Source of the DNA: Heracleum sosnowskyi
Taxonomy: Eukaryota; Streptophyta; Magnoliopsida; Apiales; Apiaceae
Direction: 5' to 3'
Assembly: GCA_030848705.1 (NCBI GenBank)
Contig: CM061243.1
Span: 105,016,436-105,080,435, forward strand
DNA: 64,000 bases
The notes beneath the pieces were generated by a model that saw only the letters and a program-made list of their open reading frames with translations, made no database searches and was not told the DNA's origin. The translations under genes were made by a program, and so were the position numbers. Below, piece by piece: positions 1 through 12,772 of the stretch (position 1 is its first letter; each line of letters begins with the position of its first letter).

Positions 1-3000
1 GTTTAGAAGGTCATGATGACAACATTTCGTGCGTCAGTGCCTCTGATGAAGCATCAAACATATGTACTTCTAGCAAGGGAATTACAGACACAAAAGTTAT
101 AAAAACATCTACTGCTTCTCCCAGAAGTTTATCTTCTGAAGAAGACATTAAAGCTGGTCAACCTGAAGAGGCTTCATTTATGAATAAACATGAATCAGAA
201 GGGATCCAGAACAAACCTAGTGGAGAGGTTGTATCTAGAGCTGTTTGCAGACAGAAATCTGCTTCATATGCATCTCATGATATCCAGGATAACAAACATG
301 GTCATGTTGGAGGGAACTCTGAACCTTCAGCAACAGAATGTCCAAAGGCAGAAGCAGAATCTGACTGTGATGATTTGCTGACCAAAAATCTAAATTCTTT
401 AGAACGAAATAAAGAAGTGGCAAAGGCCAGCGAGTTGCTTGCGTTGCCTGAAGGCAGGGAAACATCTATGCATTCTGATCCCGTAAATGAGAGTGATGAA
501 TCTGATATTTTGGAACAAGATGTAAGTAATGCTGCTTTCGCTACTTGTCTTGATAGTTGATAGTACTTTGCTCATTAATCCAGCTGCACGTCTTTTGATT
601 GTATTGCTCTGCAAAAGCAATTCAGTGTATGCTAGATGCATTGCATTTCCATGAGCATATGTTGTTATTTGCATTTTGTTGCCTCATCTTGGATATCATT
701 ACTAATGGTATTATTTATTAGGTCTGTTTTTGTTTTCTCTTTCCTTTCTGATTGATAAAAAACTTCTAAGCTCTTGTTCGCATTGTTTTATGTGCTTTTA
801 TTGCTTTGCAAGTCATGGATGTGTAATCAATTGTAAGTCAGTTTTTTGTTAACAAAAACATTTTTCTTTAAATAAAATTCCAATATATCAGTCCCATTTT
901 CCCTATCTTTTGCAACCTTTCTTCAATCATATTCATCTGTGATATCACTTTTCATGATACCTGGGTTAGTTGATCTATATAACTACACTTCCAGATTAAT
1001 TTTTTTTAAACTACTGTTTTGGTTACTCTCTGCATTGAATATTTGGAAACTGGATCTTAAAAGCATTAATAGTATATCTAATCTTTTGTCCATGTAGAGT
1101 GCGATTGGATAGCCCAAGTGGTAAAGGGTTTATCCTCTTTGTCCTAGGTCATGTGTTCGTCTCTCGCTCACCCCGAGATTTATTAAAAGAATGGACACAC
1201 ACTACTTGCTAGCTATTAACCCGTATTAAAAAAAAACTTTTATTGAAGTAAATACATTCAGCCTCAAACAATCTTATATGACCATAAAGGCCATGATTTG
1301 TTACGAAACTTGGTTTTTGTGTTCTACATAACTTTGTTTTTAAGCTTTTGAATGCCTAATCTGTAGTATAACTGCATTTGCTACTACTTCTTTTAAATAA
1401 TATTTGTATTTCATGTGGTTATGAATCTTGTCCTATGAGATTCAATCTTCTGAGACATAATACATGAGGTCAATATCAGGCATTCATTTTCTGTTTGTCA
1501 ACCCAAGATGCAAGCATATTTGTTGATTGTTTTCACAATTTGTCCAATAAGAGATTTTTCCTTAAAAACAGATAGATGTTTGAATACTTTTTATGGTTTA
1601 ATTTTGGTAATGGCTTGGTACTGGCTTGCTGCTGCTCACGATAATAACTATTTTGTCGAAATCTTTAGTATCTCGAATAAGATTTGTTGGATACTGGGGC
1701 TTGTCAAGTTGATTAATATGCCTTACACTGTACATTGTTAACCTGCTCTGTGCCCATCTAACTTTATAGTATTGTCAACTTGTGCAACTGCTGATTTTTC
1801 TTTTTAATGGAAAGAGTTTTAGTACAAGTGATTCGTACTTATTTACTCTTGAATAGTATAAGATTCTGTTAGGGCCTTCCTCTTATACCTTAAGATTTTA
1901 GATGAGTTGGTTACCTAACATTTACTATATTGTCTGTGTAATAGGTAAAAGTTTGTGATATATGTGGAGATGCGGGTCGCGAAGATTTACTTGCTGTATG
2001 TTGCAGTTGTAGTGAAGGTGCTGAGCACACGTAAGTCATTGAAATAGTTTTAAATGCATTTGTTGGAGTAGACTTGCTAAGACTCTTCAGTAAAGAACTG
2101 TTTAGCATGACTCTTATTAAACTTAAATGTTGTCAGATATTGCATGAAAGAAATGATGGATAAAATTCCAGAAGGAGACTGGCTTTGTGAAGACTGCAAG
2201 TCCGAGAAAAGTAAGGCTCAGGAGAAAGTAAAATATGTTTTAGTGGACGGAGATGGTGTTGACTTTAAAAATGCTGATCTTTGTGGAAAGCTAGATGGGT
2301 TAGACACAGATGCTAAAAATAGTAAAGCTGAGATGGATAGTTCACATGTGAAAATCTCTCGGAAAAGAGAAGCAGACAATGCAGAAGTTTCTTCAGCGGC
2401 AAAAAGGCAAGTTTTTGAATCAAAAATCAGATCTCCTAGTGTTTCGAGTCCCAGAAGGTCTGGTATGCTTTCTCGGGATGGTTCGTTTAAGAACTTAGAT
2501 AGGGAGAGAGTGAAGCCTAATTCTCAAATTACACCTGGTGTTCAGACTGGTAAGGGCGCTCTAGAAGTTGCATATCCTTCTCTAGATGCACGATTACATA
2601 CATCTCGAGGTAAGCTGAACTCCTAAACCCAGTTGCTTTGTTGATTTTGTGTGCTGCGATGCTTTGTTCTATATCCAGGATAGTACTAATTCAAGCAGTT
2701 GATCTCCCAGGCACTTTTTTGAGGTCCAAATCATTCAGTTCGGCAAGTGCAAAACAAAAAGTTAAACATGTAGATGAATTAGTTCTTCAAAAGCATAAAT
2801 CAAACCGGGAAGCTGCTTCTCTTGGCACAAAGGAAGGGGTCAACAGGACGATGGGCAAATCTAGGTCATTCCATGCTGTCAACTCAGGTGGTTCGAATTT
2901 TACTGATTCGAAGGCTAAAGCGTCATCTCCAAAATTTTCTCATGGTCAGGATACGAAAGGTCAGAAACACACTAAAGAGCGGAGCTTGGTTGAGAGGAAA

Positions 3001-6000
3001 AATTCCCTGAGATTAGAACGTCCTCCGGTCAATTCAGCTGTAACCACTTCTACTACCTCATCTCCTAGGGTTGATAGAAACCTACCTGTTCGCGATGAAA
3101 CTGTTTCGTTTTCTTTGACAAGCAACAACCGTGAATTCAAGTCCATGCACTCTGACAATAGATTAACACAGTTGTCAAGACCAGGGAGTAAAGTTACCAA
3201 TAAAGGTTCAGAAGTACCCGTTCCTTCAGGTATAATTTCATGCTGTATTTTTTTCTTTACAGGCATGTACATGTTTGTAGGTGATCATATTCATGTGTTA
3301 TGTGTGTATATGTTTATGTGCTCACACAATTCGACCTCTACTTTAATATTATTTTTGTTTTCCTTGTTTGTTCTATGCATTGATTTAGGTGAAGGTACAA
3401 GGCAGTTGTCCGCCAGCGAAGAAAAGTCTCTACAGGCTAGAACAAAGGATGATGGCTCTTCTACTCCTCTTAGCACTGGAGGACCAATCAGAAAATTTAA
3501 CGAAAGTTTACCAGATGGATTAAGCAAGGCCCGAGTATTGAGAAATCAGGTTGAGAGTGCCAAGGAAATTTCTAATAGTCAACCAAAGCATAGTACAGCT
3601 GGTGGAAAAATTACTCCTTGTCAGAATTGCAAAGATGTTGGTCACTCTGCAGAGTTCTGCACCATTGACAGCCCAGAGCAATCACTTCTTCCAGATGTCC
3701 ATACTTCAAGAAGTTCGAAGGATCTGATCCACGAAGATAATAAGTTGAAAGCTGCCATCGAAGCTGCATTGCTTAAAAAGCCCGGAATTTACAGAAAGAA
3801 CAGAGCTCAAGATCACTCTGATGAGTTAACTGTGCCTGGCATAAATGGTGAAGTATGTTCTCAAGATCAGCTGTCTAACACACGTAATCCAAGAAAATTG
3901 GTATCTGGAGACGAGGTAAGTAAGGAGCCAGCAAGTGCATGGAACACCAATATAGAGTCTGTAAAGCAGGCAACTGGTTCCAGTATGAAGCAGTTTACAA
4001 ACTCAGCTGAAGCAGTTAATGCCTCGTTACATAGGCCTATAGCCCCTGCCAGTGGCAAGTCCGTCATGATGGACATGCTAAGTAATGCTCCTGTATCAAT
4101 TTCTGATCTTTCGATTATGCCAGCCATCCCGATGCATGAGTACATTTGGCAGTATGGCTTTCCTTCTCCATTTATTTTGTGCGCCACATTCCGTTTATTT
4201 TTTTTGTAGTCGCGACATGGTGTCTCTTCGTGTACCTTAAGTTCTAGAGTTATCTGTTTGCTTTGCAGAGGGTGTTTTGAGGTGTGTAGAAGTGGAAAAC
4301 AGTCAGGCTGTTATGATGGATTTCAAGCCCATTTGTCAGCCGGTGCATCACCCCGAGTTCTGGAAACAGTGAACAAGTTTCCAAGCACGGTTCTTTTGAA
4401 TGAATTGCCTCGCCGAAGTGTGTGGCCAGTACAATTTGAGGAAACTGGTGTTTGCGAGGATCACATTGCACTCTATTTCTTTGCTAGAGATCTCGAAAGG
4501 TGACTTTTCTTGTTTTCTCTTTAACCCTTATTGTGACTAATTCTGCTCCCTTATCCAGATGCAAGTGATTTCTCATCACCCATTGGTGATAATTGTTATG
4601 TTGCTTATAACGCAGCTACGAGAAAAGCTACAAGTCAATACTGGAGAGTATGATCAGGAATGACCTTGCTCTGAAAGGCAACATTGATGGTGTTGAAATC
4701 CTGATATTTCCATCTAATCAGCTTCCAGTTAAATACCAGCGTAAGATATTGTATTTATGTAAATGTATATATATTTGATATTGTATGATCTACATCGTAT
4801 CAAATGTGAATGACAGTAAACCACCCAGTCAATAAATTGTCTGAATAGATGTTCTTGTGAAACGTAAATTTTTTGTCATGACTTAAGGTTGTATGTTTCA
4901 ATTGCTTCCTTATACTAACATGTGAGTGTCACTGAAGTAACAATAGTTTGGATTTTAGCTTTTCAATTACTCATGTAAGTCTGTATTTATTATATTTTTT
5001 TGAGAATAAGGATAGGAATGTAGTATAACTGAAATTTTAGTGGACAAATATCATCCCGTTTATCCGTTCCGCTGGTAGAAAAAAGTAATGTCTGTTTAGC
5101 AGTTATGCTCTGATGACTGTTTGGTAAGAGCTTAAATTTGTTTAAAGATCTCAGGCAGATCACTTTGTTTACAACCCTTCACAGAATCAAACCTTGGAAG
5201 AGGGTTGTATGTTTTAAATGTCATATAAGTGATTTCTGTAACACCCAAATCCGTCATCGAGGCATGTGGACCACTTTGTTCAGTATATAAGCAAGAATAT
5301 TACTACAAAGGGCACCAATAAATACCAGGACCTGATTCCCCCCCTCAAAAAAAAATAGTTGTGTTGCTTCTTCTCCACACTCTAAAATAATAGTGTCTTT
5401 AAAGTGTGCAGCACATTGGAAAATGCACGCTCTCTGTCAAGAAGACCTAGCCATTATTCATATAATACGCGAGGAATCACTTAACTTGGGAATTGAGTAA
5501 TTATTGGCGAACACGATAATGTTGATCAGCTGAATATTAAACTTTGTTGATATATGCATGGTGTAGGTAGCAAGCAGATAGAGTTAAATCGTAGCAAGTG
5601 GTGTTTCTGTAATAGATTAGATCTTCCCAACTTTTGGTTGTTGTGTAGATTATTTAGTTATTCATTTCTAAGCATCTCTTTTTGCAGGTTGGAATACAAT
5701 GTTCTTTTTCTGGGGTGTATTCAGAGGAAAGAGAAACAGTTGCTTGCAAAAAGTGCCTGTTTCCCCAAAGAGAACAGCTGGTTCCCTAGACACACGCACA
5801 GCTATGATGACTTCACTTGTATTAGATAAAGATTTGCCTGCATGTAACAAAGCTGGTAAGATGACATCCGATGTCCATTCATTGATAAATCTGCAGTGTT
5901 TACCATCAACAGAAAAGATGAATGGGAATAGTAATGGCAAAGCAGTATCCCTTTTCCAACCAAGCGATTGGGTAAACTCTACCAAGGAACAGCAAGGGTA

Positions 6001-7834
6001 CAGACTTGACTGCAATTCAATGCCCACTGATCAAATGAAGTCTCCACAATCGTTGAAAGATACTAGATCCAGAACGAATTCGCTGGTAATGTTACTTTTT
6101 CAGTCTGGCTTATTTTGGCAAAGCACAGCACCTTATCTTGCTTTTCTTTGTGAAGAACTGTCGGTTACTTCATTATAAAAGTGAAGCCCCAGTTTGCATA
6201 TAGTGTGCTCAATCACATATAGATTTTCCTATCTATAGGTAATCAGCTGATGGAACTTCTTTGATACCAAATTCCAACAGAGTTATGGGGCAGAATACAG
6301 TTTTCTCTGTTTAGTTCTTACATGATGTTAGTCCAAGTGATGACACCAGAGGCTCCAATAGACAATTCATAAAATTCATCTTTTTCTAACTTTAATCTGA
6401 TTTCATTTGTTCCCCCAACTGATCTATGGGTTGTACCACACACTTATGCATTCCACTTGTTATAGTCCATTGTACTTGCGCTAGTCCATTCTCTGTCTTT
6501 GGGAATGAGCTTACTCGGGTTTTCGTAGTTTGATGTTCAATGCTTGTTGAACTTTGAATACTGTCTTGTCCTCCATTTGGTTGTGAAAGATATCCATGAG
6601 AGTATGTTACTGTAATCTGTAATTACTTCCGCTTCGACTTTTCTACTGAATGTATGCATATATTACTATGTATAAACTATCAGATATGATCTATAGCTTT
6701 GTGCTAGTTTTCTTCTGTTTAATTAACTTTTTTTTCCTATAGGAGAGACAAGTTGATCAAGACTTCAAACTGATCAAAGAAGCAGCAACTCAAGTTGCCA
6801 GCAGTGCTTGTGATTCTAACCCTTCTGATGAGAAGAAGACAAGTCACCTGAGTACTCCATATAATTTGTATCCTCTACCGCAGATTCACAATAAAGTTTC
6901 AGCTGGCGTGCAATATCCTGCTACCACACAAAGCTTAGTGGAGGCAGGTAATGAAGAGAAACTGAGAATTAGAAATTCAAAATTTGAAGGTTTTTTGGAA
7001 ACGGAAACTGTTGCAGATAGGGTGGCAATGAAATACCCAAGTCCAAAGGAACCTTGCAGCAAGCCTTTATCTGACACTAAGCAATCTAATTTTGATTCTT
7101 CAGTATCAAAATCAGAAGCCAATTTTGCTGGCTCAAGTCAAGCTGTACATGGGAATGACAGAAATAACATATTTGATAATGGAGGAATCATAAATAAAAA
7201 ACCAAGGTTGGACTACAGTGATTTGTATGACTCAACTGATCACATGAGTTCTTCAAGAGACAGTTTAGTGATACAAGATTCAACTTCCATTTTCCCAGTG
7301 CATTGGAAATACAGGGAAGGTTCTAACGAGATGTTGATCCGGACTCCAGAAAATGCTGAAAGACACTTCTTTCCAGTCGATCCTTATCATGTGAATCATG
7401 TGGATATAGGTGATAGTTCCATACTTAGAAAGAGGGGATTGTCAGAGAATGTGGAGGAACCCCTTCAAGATAAAATCCCAAATCTTAATCTTGCTTTAGG
7501 GGCTGAGATGAAGCTGCCTCCGAAACAAAGCCTCCCACACTTTTTAGCTGCAGAAATAGAAAAGAATAAACACAATCAGTCTTCTGGAAAGCTGCCTCTT
7601 GAACAAAGCCTCCCGCATTTTTTAGCAGCACAAATCGAGAAAAATAACCAGGATCACCCTCCTGGAAGGACGGTCACCACAGCAGAGGAGGATGTGTCTG
7701 CAGCTCTCTCGCTTTCGCTTTCATTTCCCTTTGTAGATAAGGATAAGGCAGATCGTCCAGTTGAAACGAAAGAGCTGCTCCCTCTTGAAAGGCGACATGA
7801 GGTTAATTTTTTTAGAGGATTTTCGGACAAGTAG
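1..7834 (+). CDS. AIPP2/PAIPP2: PHD-finger protein, AIPP2/PAIPP2 family (5' end outside window)
   Basis: Exons read as 3-521, 1945-2030, 2137-2609, 2711-3229, 3389-4151, 4269-4499, 4616-4740, 5688-6085 and 6743-7834 (stop TAG); all phases agree and give 1401 residues of the C-terminal part. The frame is open at the window edge, so upstream exons are missing. Exons 2-3 encode a C4HC3 PHD finger starting CDICGDAG (residues about 177-224). A CCHC zinc knuckle CQNCKDVGHSAEFC lies at 3619-3660. Exons at 4269-6085 encode the SPOC-like domain of this family (GCFEVCRSGK, DLESYEKSYKSILESM, MFFFWGVFRGK). In Arabidopsis, AIPP2 and PAIPP2 pair a PHD finger that reads unmodified H3K4 with BAH proteins that read H3K27me3 and with the Pol II CTD phosphatase CPL2, giving repression in the nucleus. 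Function here is inferred from the domains. The C-terminus has two LxLxL motifs (7484-7498, 7706-7720) and a 26-residue tandem duplication. Which paralogue it is remains open. Confidence 0.9.
1099..1240 (+). repeat. tRNA-derived SINE-like element in PHD-gene intron
   Basis: Lies in the 1.4-kb intron 522-1944. TAGCCCAAGTGG at 1110-1121 matches a Pol III A box (TRGCNNAGTGG). About 35 bp further, GTGTTCGTCTCTCGC at 1153-1167 resembles a degenerate B box. The unit ends near an A-run at 1230-1238. No clear target duplication was found, so borders are approximate. It could also be a decayed tRNA pseudogene. Confidence 0.45.
1867..1920 (+). repeat. LTR 3'-end fragment, TRIM-like
   Basis: The segment starts TGTTAGGGCC and ends GGTTACCTAACA. 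It resembles the LTR end at 19518-19596 (shared CCTTxAGxTTTTAGA and TGGTTACxxAACA). Here no primer-binding site follows. It lies just upstream of the splice acceptor of the PHD exon at 1944. Confidence 0.35.
7511..7666 (+). repeat. Tandem 78-bp duplication inside PHD-gene last exon
   Basis: Two head-to-tail in-frame units of 26 codons (7511-7588 and 7589-7666) share KLP, QSLPHFLAA and IEKN. The copies have diverged by several substitutions, so the duplication is not recent. It sits between the two LxLxL motifs at the protein C-terminus. Confidence 0.85.
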
Positions 7835-8481
7835 ATAAAATGTGGGGATCAGTGTATATTAGAACCCACGTGGATATGGTAGTTCAATACCATGTATCAT
7901 GCATGCATATACACCGTGGGTTGTATGTCAAAATTCAGTCCCTAATGTTCATAAGCCACATAGGATCCATCTATATATGTCGTCTCCATTTGATCTTTGG
8001 TTTGCAAATGCTTAGATAAAACTGTTTGTATATACAGAGACATAGAGCAGTATAGCTTTCTGTTGGAAGAGGGAATTTTTGGATAATGGTCAATAACCAA
8101 GATAGGTTTTATTTCTTGGACCAATTTGTATTTCACAAAATTAGTTAATAAGTTGTTGCTTGAGCTGTAGTTGTTGTGGTATGACCACTGGACCAAGTTT
8201 ATCGAAACTATTTAAATTTTTTATGTATCTTTTTAGTTGTTACAGATGCATACCAAAATTTTGTGTTCTGAAGAAAAGTATATATGGAGAGTTTAATTTT
8301 GTCCGATGTTCTTCGAAAATTGAATTTGTTGTGTAAATATGTTGGGCTGTTCTAGGGTCCCACTTTCAGCTTATGATCTAGTATATGAATATGGCCATCT
8401 AACGAATGAAATGATTTCTTTGTTTGCTAAATAGAATGAAAAGATTTCAAATTAGACTATGCAGCAAACTTGTTCATATTA
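7835..8481 (+). other. 3' UTR and flank of the PHD gene
   Basis: No coding sequence is supported. The first few hundred bases after the stop are probably 3' UTR, but no single poly(A) site stands out. Open frames here are short and lack coding character. Confidence 0.4.
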
Positions 8482-8752
8482 GAGCATCTCCAACGGTGTT
8501 GTTTAAAATTGTTGGCTAAAATCATATAAAATACTGATTATGTAAAATTTATTGAATCTGTAAGTGTTGTGTTCACTACAGGTCTCTAGGGTTAGACAAA
8601 TTTAGCCAATATGTATAAGTTGGCTAAAATTTTAGATAACAGGAATGACCGGAATGATCGAGTAAATTTTTTTTTACATATTCTCTATAATTATTATTTA
8701 TGGTAATTTTTATTCAATTTTAACCAAAGACTCTCTATGGTTGGAGATGCTC
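8482..8752. mobile_element. Tourist-like (PIF/Harbinger) MITE
   Basis: Perfect 12-bp terminal inverted repeats GAGCATCTCCAA at 8482-8493 and TTGGAGATGCTC at 8741-8752 are flanked by TTA on both sides (8479-8481, 8753-8755), the target duplication of PIF/Harbinger elements. The 271-bp body is AT-rich and non-coding. Confidence 0.75.
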
Positions 8753-8931
8753 TTAGGGAAGTGTTATTGTCCGAGTTAATTTTTTTTATATATATATTTT
8801 TAAAGTTGTATTTGTAAATAGCTCTAAAAGTTAAAAACGAGGTTTGAAAATAACATTTTCCTTCAAAGTATCTATCCAACCTTCAATTTCAGAATATGAC
8901 ATTATTAAATCAAGTTTACTCGAACTAGTTT

Positions 8932-9172
8932 TCCTCCATCCCGGTCATTTGTTTACAAATGATTTGGGCACAGAGATTAAGAAAAATAAATAAAATAGTG
9001 AAAAAGTGTAACAAAAATTGAGTATAGTGGAGGAAAGTAGTAAATAAAATAGTGGATGGAGTTAATTTTATATTATAAAACTTTAATATTTTTGAAAACT
9101 TTAAAAATATAAAAAAATGGTTGGAATGTCAAAAAAAAAAAAGGCGTAAATAAATGGTTCGGACGGAAAGAG
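8932..9172. mobile_element. Degenerate Stowaway-like MITE
   Basis: Left end CCTCCATCCCGGTCATTTG and right end (reverse complement) TACTCTTTCCGTCCGAACC are decayed forms of the CTCCCTCCGTCCC termini seen intact at 19750-20062. The interior is AT-rich and non-coding. Borders are approximate. Confidence 0.5.
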
Positions 9173-9379
9173 TAATGTTTATTAGGCAAAAAAAGTAGCA
9201 GAAAGTCTTGGCTGAGCTCCTAGGCAACTAATATTTTTATACAAGTAATTAGAAGTATTGTATTGGACCAAAAGCATTTTCGTTATTAATTTTGTTTTTT
9301 TATATATTTATTTTTATAATTGCCTGTCAAAGTTTACGAGACTTGAGACACAACTTCTCCATCTTTACAACATTTATAC

Positions 9380-12300
9380 TATTAACTCCTTATATATAAT
9401 AAGCGTAAGGGAGATCTTATCCAAAATTTTGGTCGGTCATTCTACTACCAAAAGTATATGATCCGTTGGATTATAAAATTATAAATATTCAAATAGATGA
9501 GGACCGTTAGATATAATATTAAAAATTGTATTTGATTAATAATAGGATAGTATTTAAATACTAAAATATGTATTTTGATAATTTAAACCAATTATAAATG
9601 GGTTTTCTATATTGAATAGAAATCTTTATGTAAAATTTCGTAATTATCTTTTCTCTTTAGTTTATGGATAGTTCCAGTTAGATAAAAATTATTAAACCAT
9701 CATTAAATTAAAGATAATTTTGTTAGCGCTGTAAAATCGTTAAAATCTGTTGTTTAAAACTCAAGATATAACCCAAACAGTAAAGTGATTATCTAAATTT
9801 TAATAAATATTTTTTTATTGTAGCACCAATTTAATTTTTTTTCCTAATTCTTTTAAATATATAAATTCTGTTTTTATTTCAATAAAATATTAAAATCAAT
9901 TTAAGAAAAAATTAAAATCGATATGGTCCGTGTACGATCACTATACGACCAAAATAATAATTACAGTTAAATCTTAAATAGATCGATGAGAATTGTTAGA
10001 TCTAATATTAAAAAGTGTATCTGATTAATAATAGAATTATATTTAAATATTAAAAAGTGTATTTTGATAATTTAAAAGTTTTCTATTTAAAAATTCTTAA
10101 ATATCTTTTATCTTGAATTTATGTATAGTTTGAATTAGATAATAATTGTTAAACCAAATATCAAGATAACAATTCATATTGATTACAATATTAAAAATTA
10201 TCAATATAATGTTGATGTATATTATACTAACAATGATACAGGTGAACCTACAAAGACTTACGAGAACTCCAAATTATAATTATATTATTTTACATATAAC
10301 AAACATAAAATGATAATATCAAAATATTATTAAAATATTGAGGGTTTCATATTCATAAACGGTAATTTTGAATATAATACTTATATTAAAATGTGTATTT
10401 GATTAAAGGTAGGATTATATTTAAATACTAACAAGTGTGTTTTGATAATTTAAACTAATTATAAATTGATTTTCTATATTGAATTGAATTCTATATGTAA
10501 AAATTTTATATAATAATATGAGAATAAAATTTTATATAATCATAAAATAATTTTTATTCTATTTAATATTTTTTAAGTAATAATGTATTTAAAAATTTTA
10601 TATACACTGTAAATAAAATCGAAACATTAAAAGTAAAATCAGTTAGTAAGATACTTATATCAGTATATACTTGATATCCTTATTATATTAAATTCTTATA
10701 TATAATAAGCATAATAGGATCTTATCCAAAATTTTGATTGTAGACAACCAAACTAATAAGGACCATTAGATCTTAACTAGATAAATGAAAATCGTTAGAT
10801 CAAATATTAAAAAAGTGTATTTTATTAATAATAAGATTATATTTAAATTCTAAAAAGTGTATTTTGATAATTTATACCAAATATACCAAATATAAATAAG
10901 TTTTCTATATTGAATAGAATTCTCCATGTAAAAAATTTGTTACTTTCTTTTCTCTTTCATGGACAATTCCAGTTAGATAAAAATTGTTAAACCATCTTTT
11001 AATTAAAGATAATTTAGTTATCTTCACGTGGGGTGTAAAATCGACAAAATCTAATTTTTAAAACACAAGATAAAGCCCAAATTAGTAAAGTGGGTATTTA
11101 ATTCTAATAATAATTATTACGTCATCATTATTTTAATGCCAATTTAATTAATTTTTTCTAACTATTTTAAATTTAGAAATCTATGTTAAAAAATTCAAAT
11201 CAATCTAAGAAAAATTCAAATCAACAAAGAATATAATAATACGAGGATAAAATTTTATAAAATTGTGCATATTTTTTATCTTATTTTATTAAATTTTATA
11301 TCATAACTAATTAAATATTATTCATTATTTAATAATAAATTATACGCAAATGGTGATTTTGTTTTATAAGAACTCATAGAGACCTAATTTCATTATTAGC
11401 AGGACAATATTCATATTTAAAAAAAACCGTATTTTAAAATTTTAGACTCAGCTAGCTACAGAAGAGGCCTAACTTTTTTAACCTATATACATTGTAAATT
11501 ATTAAATTAGAAACTTTAAAAGTTTGTTAATCAATTAGTATAGTACTTTTTTGAAAAATCGTACTTTATAAAAAATATTATAAAATAACCCATGTCTATA
11601 AGAAAAGAAATGAAAAAAATTCTTATTTTTCAAAAAAAACCTGTAAATTATAATATGTTGTTGGTATATTCAATATCTGACGTTTCTCAACAATTTAATT
11701 TGAAAGATCCAACGATTATGAATTGAGTGATTAAGTGACTAGACTTATAAGAAAGCTTTCATTATTTAATCTTTAATATAATAACATAAATATTTACGGG
11801 ATATACTATAAAAAAATAAATTGTATACATAATTTTGATCGTCACGGTGTACTACTTTAAAATAAGAACTATTACAAAAAAAATTATATTTTAATTGATA
11901 ATTTATTTTCTCAAAAGTTCAAAGTTCTCGCATCATTAACATATTACAAAAAAGAGTATATTATATTTTAGAAATAAATATTTAAAATATATATATATAT
12001 ATATTAAAAAAATTAATGATGTTATCCCGGTAGTTTGGTCTTAAATACCGCCAAAACATTCACAACCGTTAGATCCAATACTTTTAAAAATAGACGATCA
12101 AGATTATATCATATAAAAAGAAGTTATTATCTAAAAATGATATAAGTTAAAAGATATTGTATTAGGATTGGATTTTCCAAAAAGTTAAAACATAAAAATA
12201 GTTGTAATTAAATAAGGAAACCCATTTAATATCAAAATAATAAAAATCGTTTAATCTTAAATAGATAGGTGAAAACCGTTAGATTTAACATTAAAAACAG

Positions 12301-12772
12301 TATTTGGTTAATAAATGGTATTCTAATAATCTAAACTACATATAAGTAAAATTCCTAAATTGAATAGAATTATCAATATTAAATTTCGTCACTTTATTCT
12401 CTTTTTAGTTTTAGAATAGTTTTTAATTGAAAAAAACTATTAAACCACAACTAAATTAAAGACTATTTTGTGAATTTCATGTGGACCGTAAAATTGGCCA
12501 AATCTAACTTTTATAACTCAATATAAACAAATATTAAACTGAACGTGTAAAATATAATAAATATCAAATTTTTAACTATAATTTTTTTTGGCTAAATCTT
12601 TTTAACAATAATTTAATCATGTAAATTAATAACTTTTAAATATTAAAATATTCATAAATAAATATAATTATAAATATTAAAAAAACAATCGTGTGTTCCA
12701 TTGGTAATTAAAATATAATTATAAATAAAATTTAAGTAACCGTGTGCATGACACGGGCTATAAGCTACTACT
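9380..12772 (+). repeat. Cluster of five diverged copies of one AT-rich repeat, Helitron-like
   Basis: Related blocks start near 9380, 9925, 10375, 10690 and 12240. Shared features are TTATATATAATAAGC at the head (9380, 10690), ATCTTATCCAAAATTTT, AAAAAGTGTATTTTGATAAT, TTTTCTATATTGAATAGAA and a later TAAACCA plus AATTAAAGA stretch. The cluster ends with a hairpin CCGTGT-GCATG-ACACGG (12740-12756) followed 8-10 bases on by CTACT, similar to but not exactly a Helitron 3' end (CTRR then T). There is no coding capacity. Tandem or nested non-autonomous Helitrons are the likeliest reading. Confidence 0.5.

Noticed and set aside
4741..5687. Possible extra exon or gene in the 0.95-kb intron (open frame at 5554)
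   Set aside because: The frame merges with the true exon at 5688 only in a wrong phase; family exon structure fits an intron.
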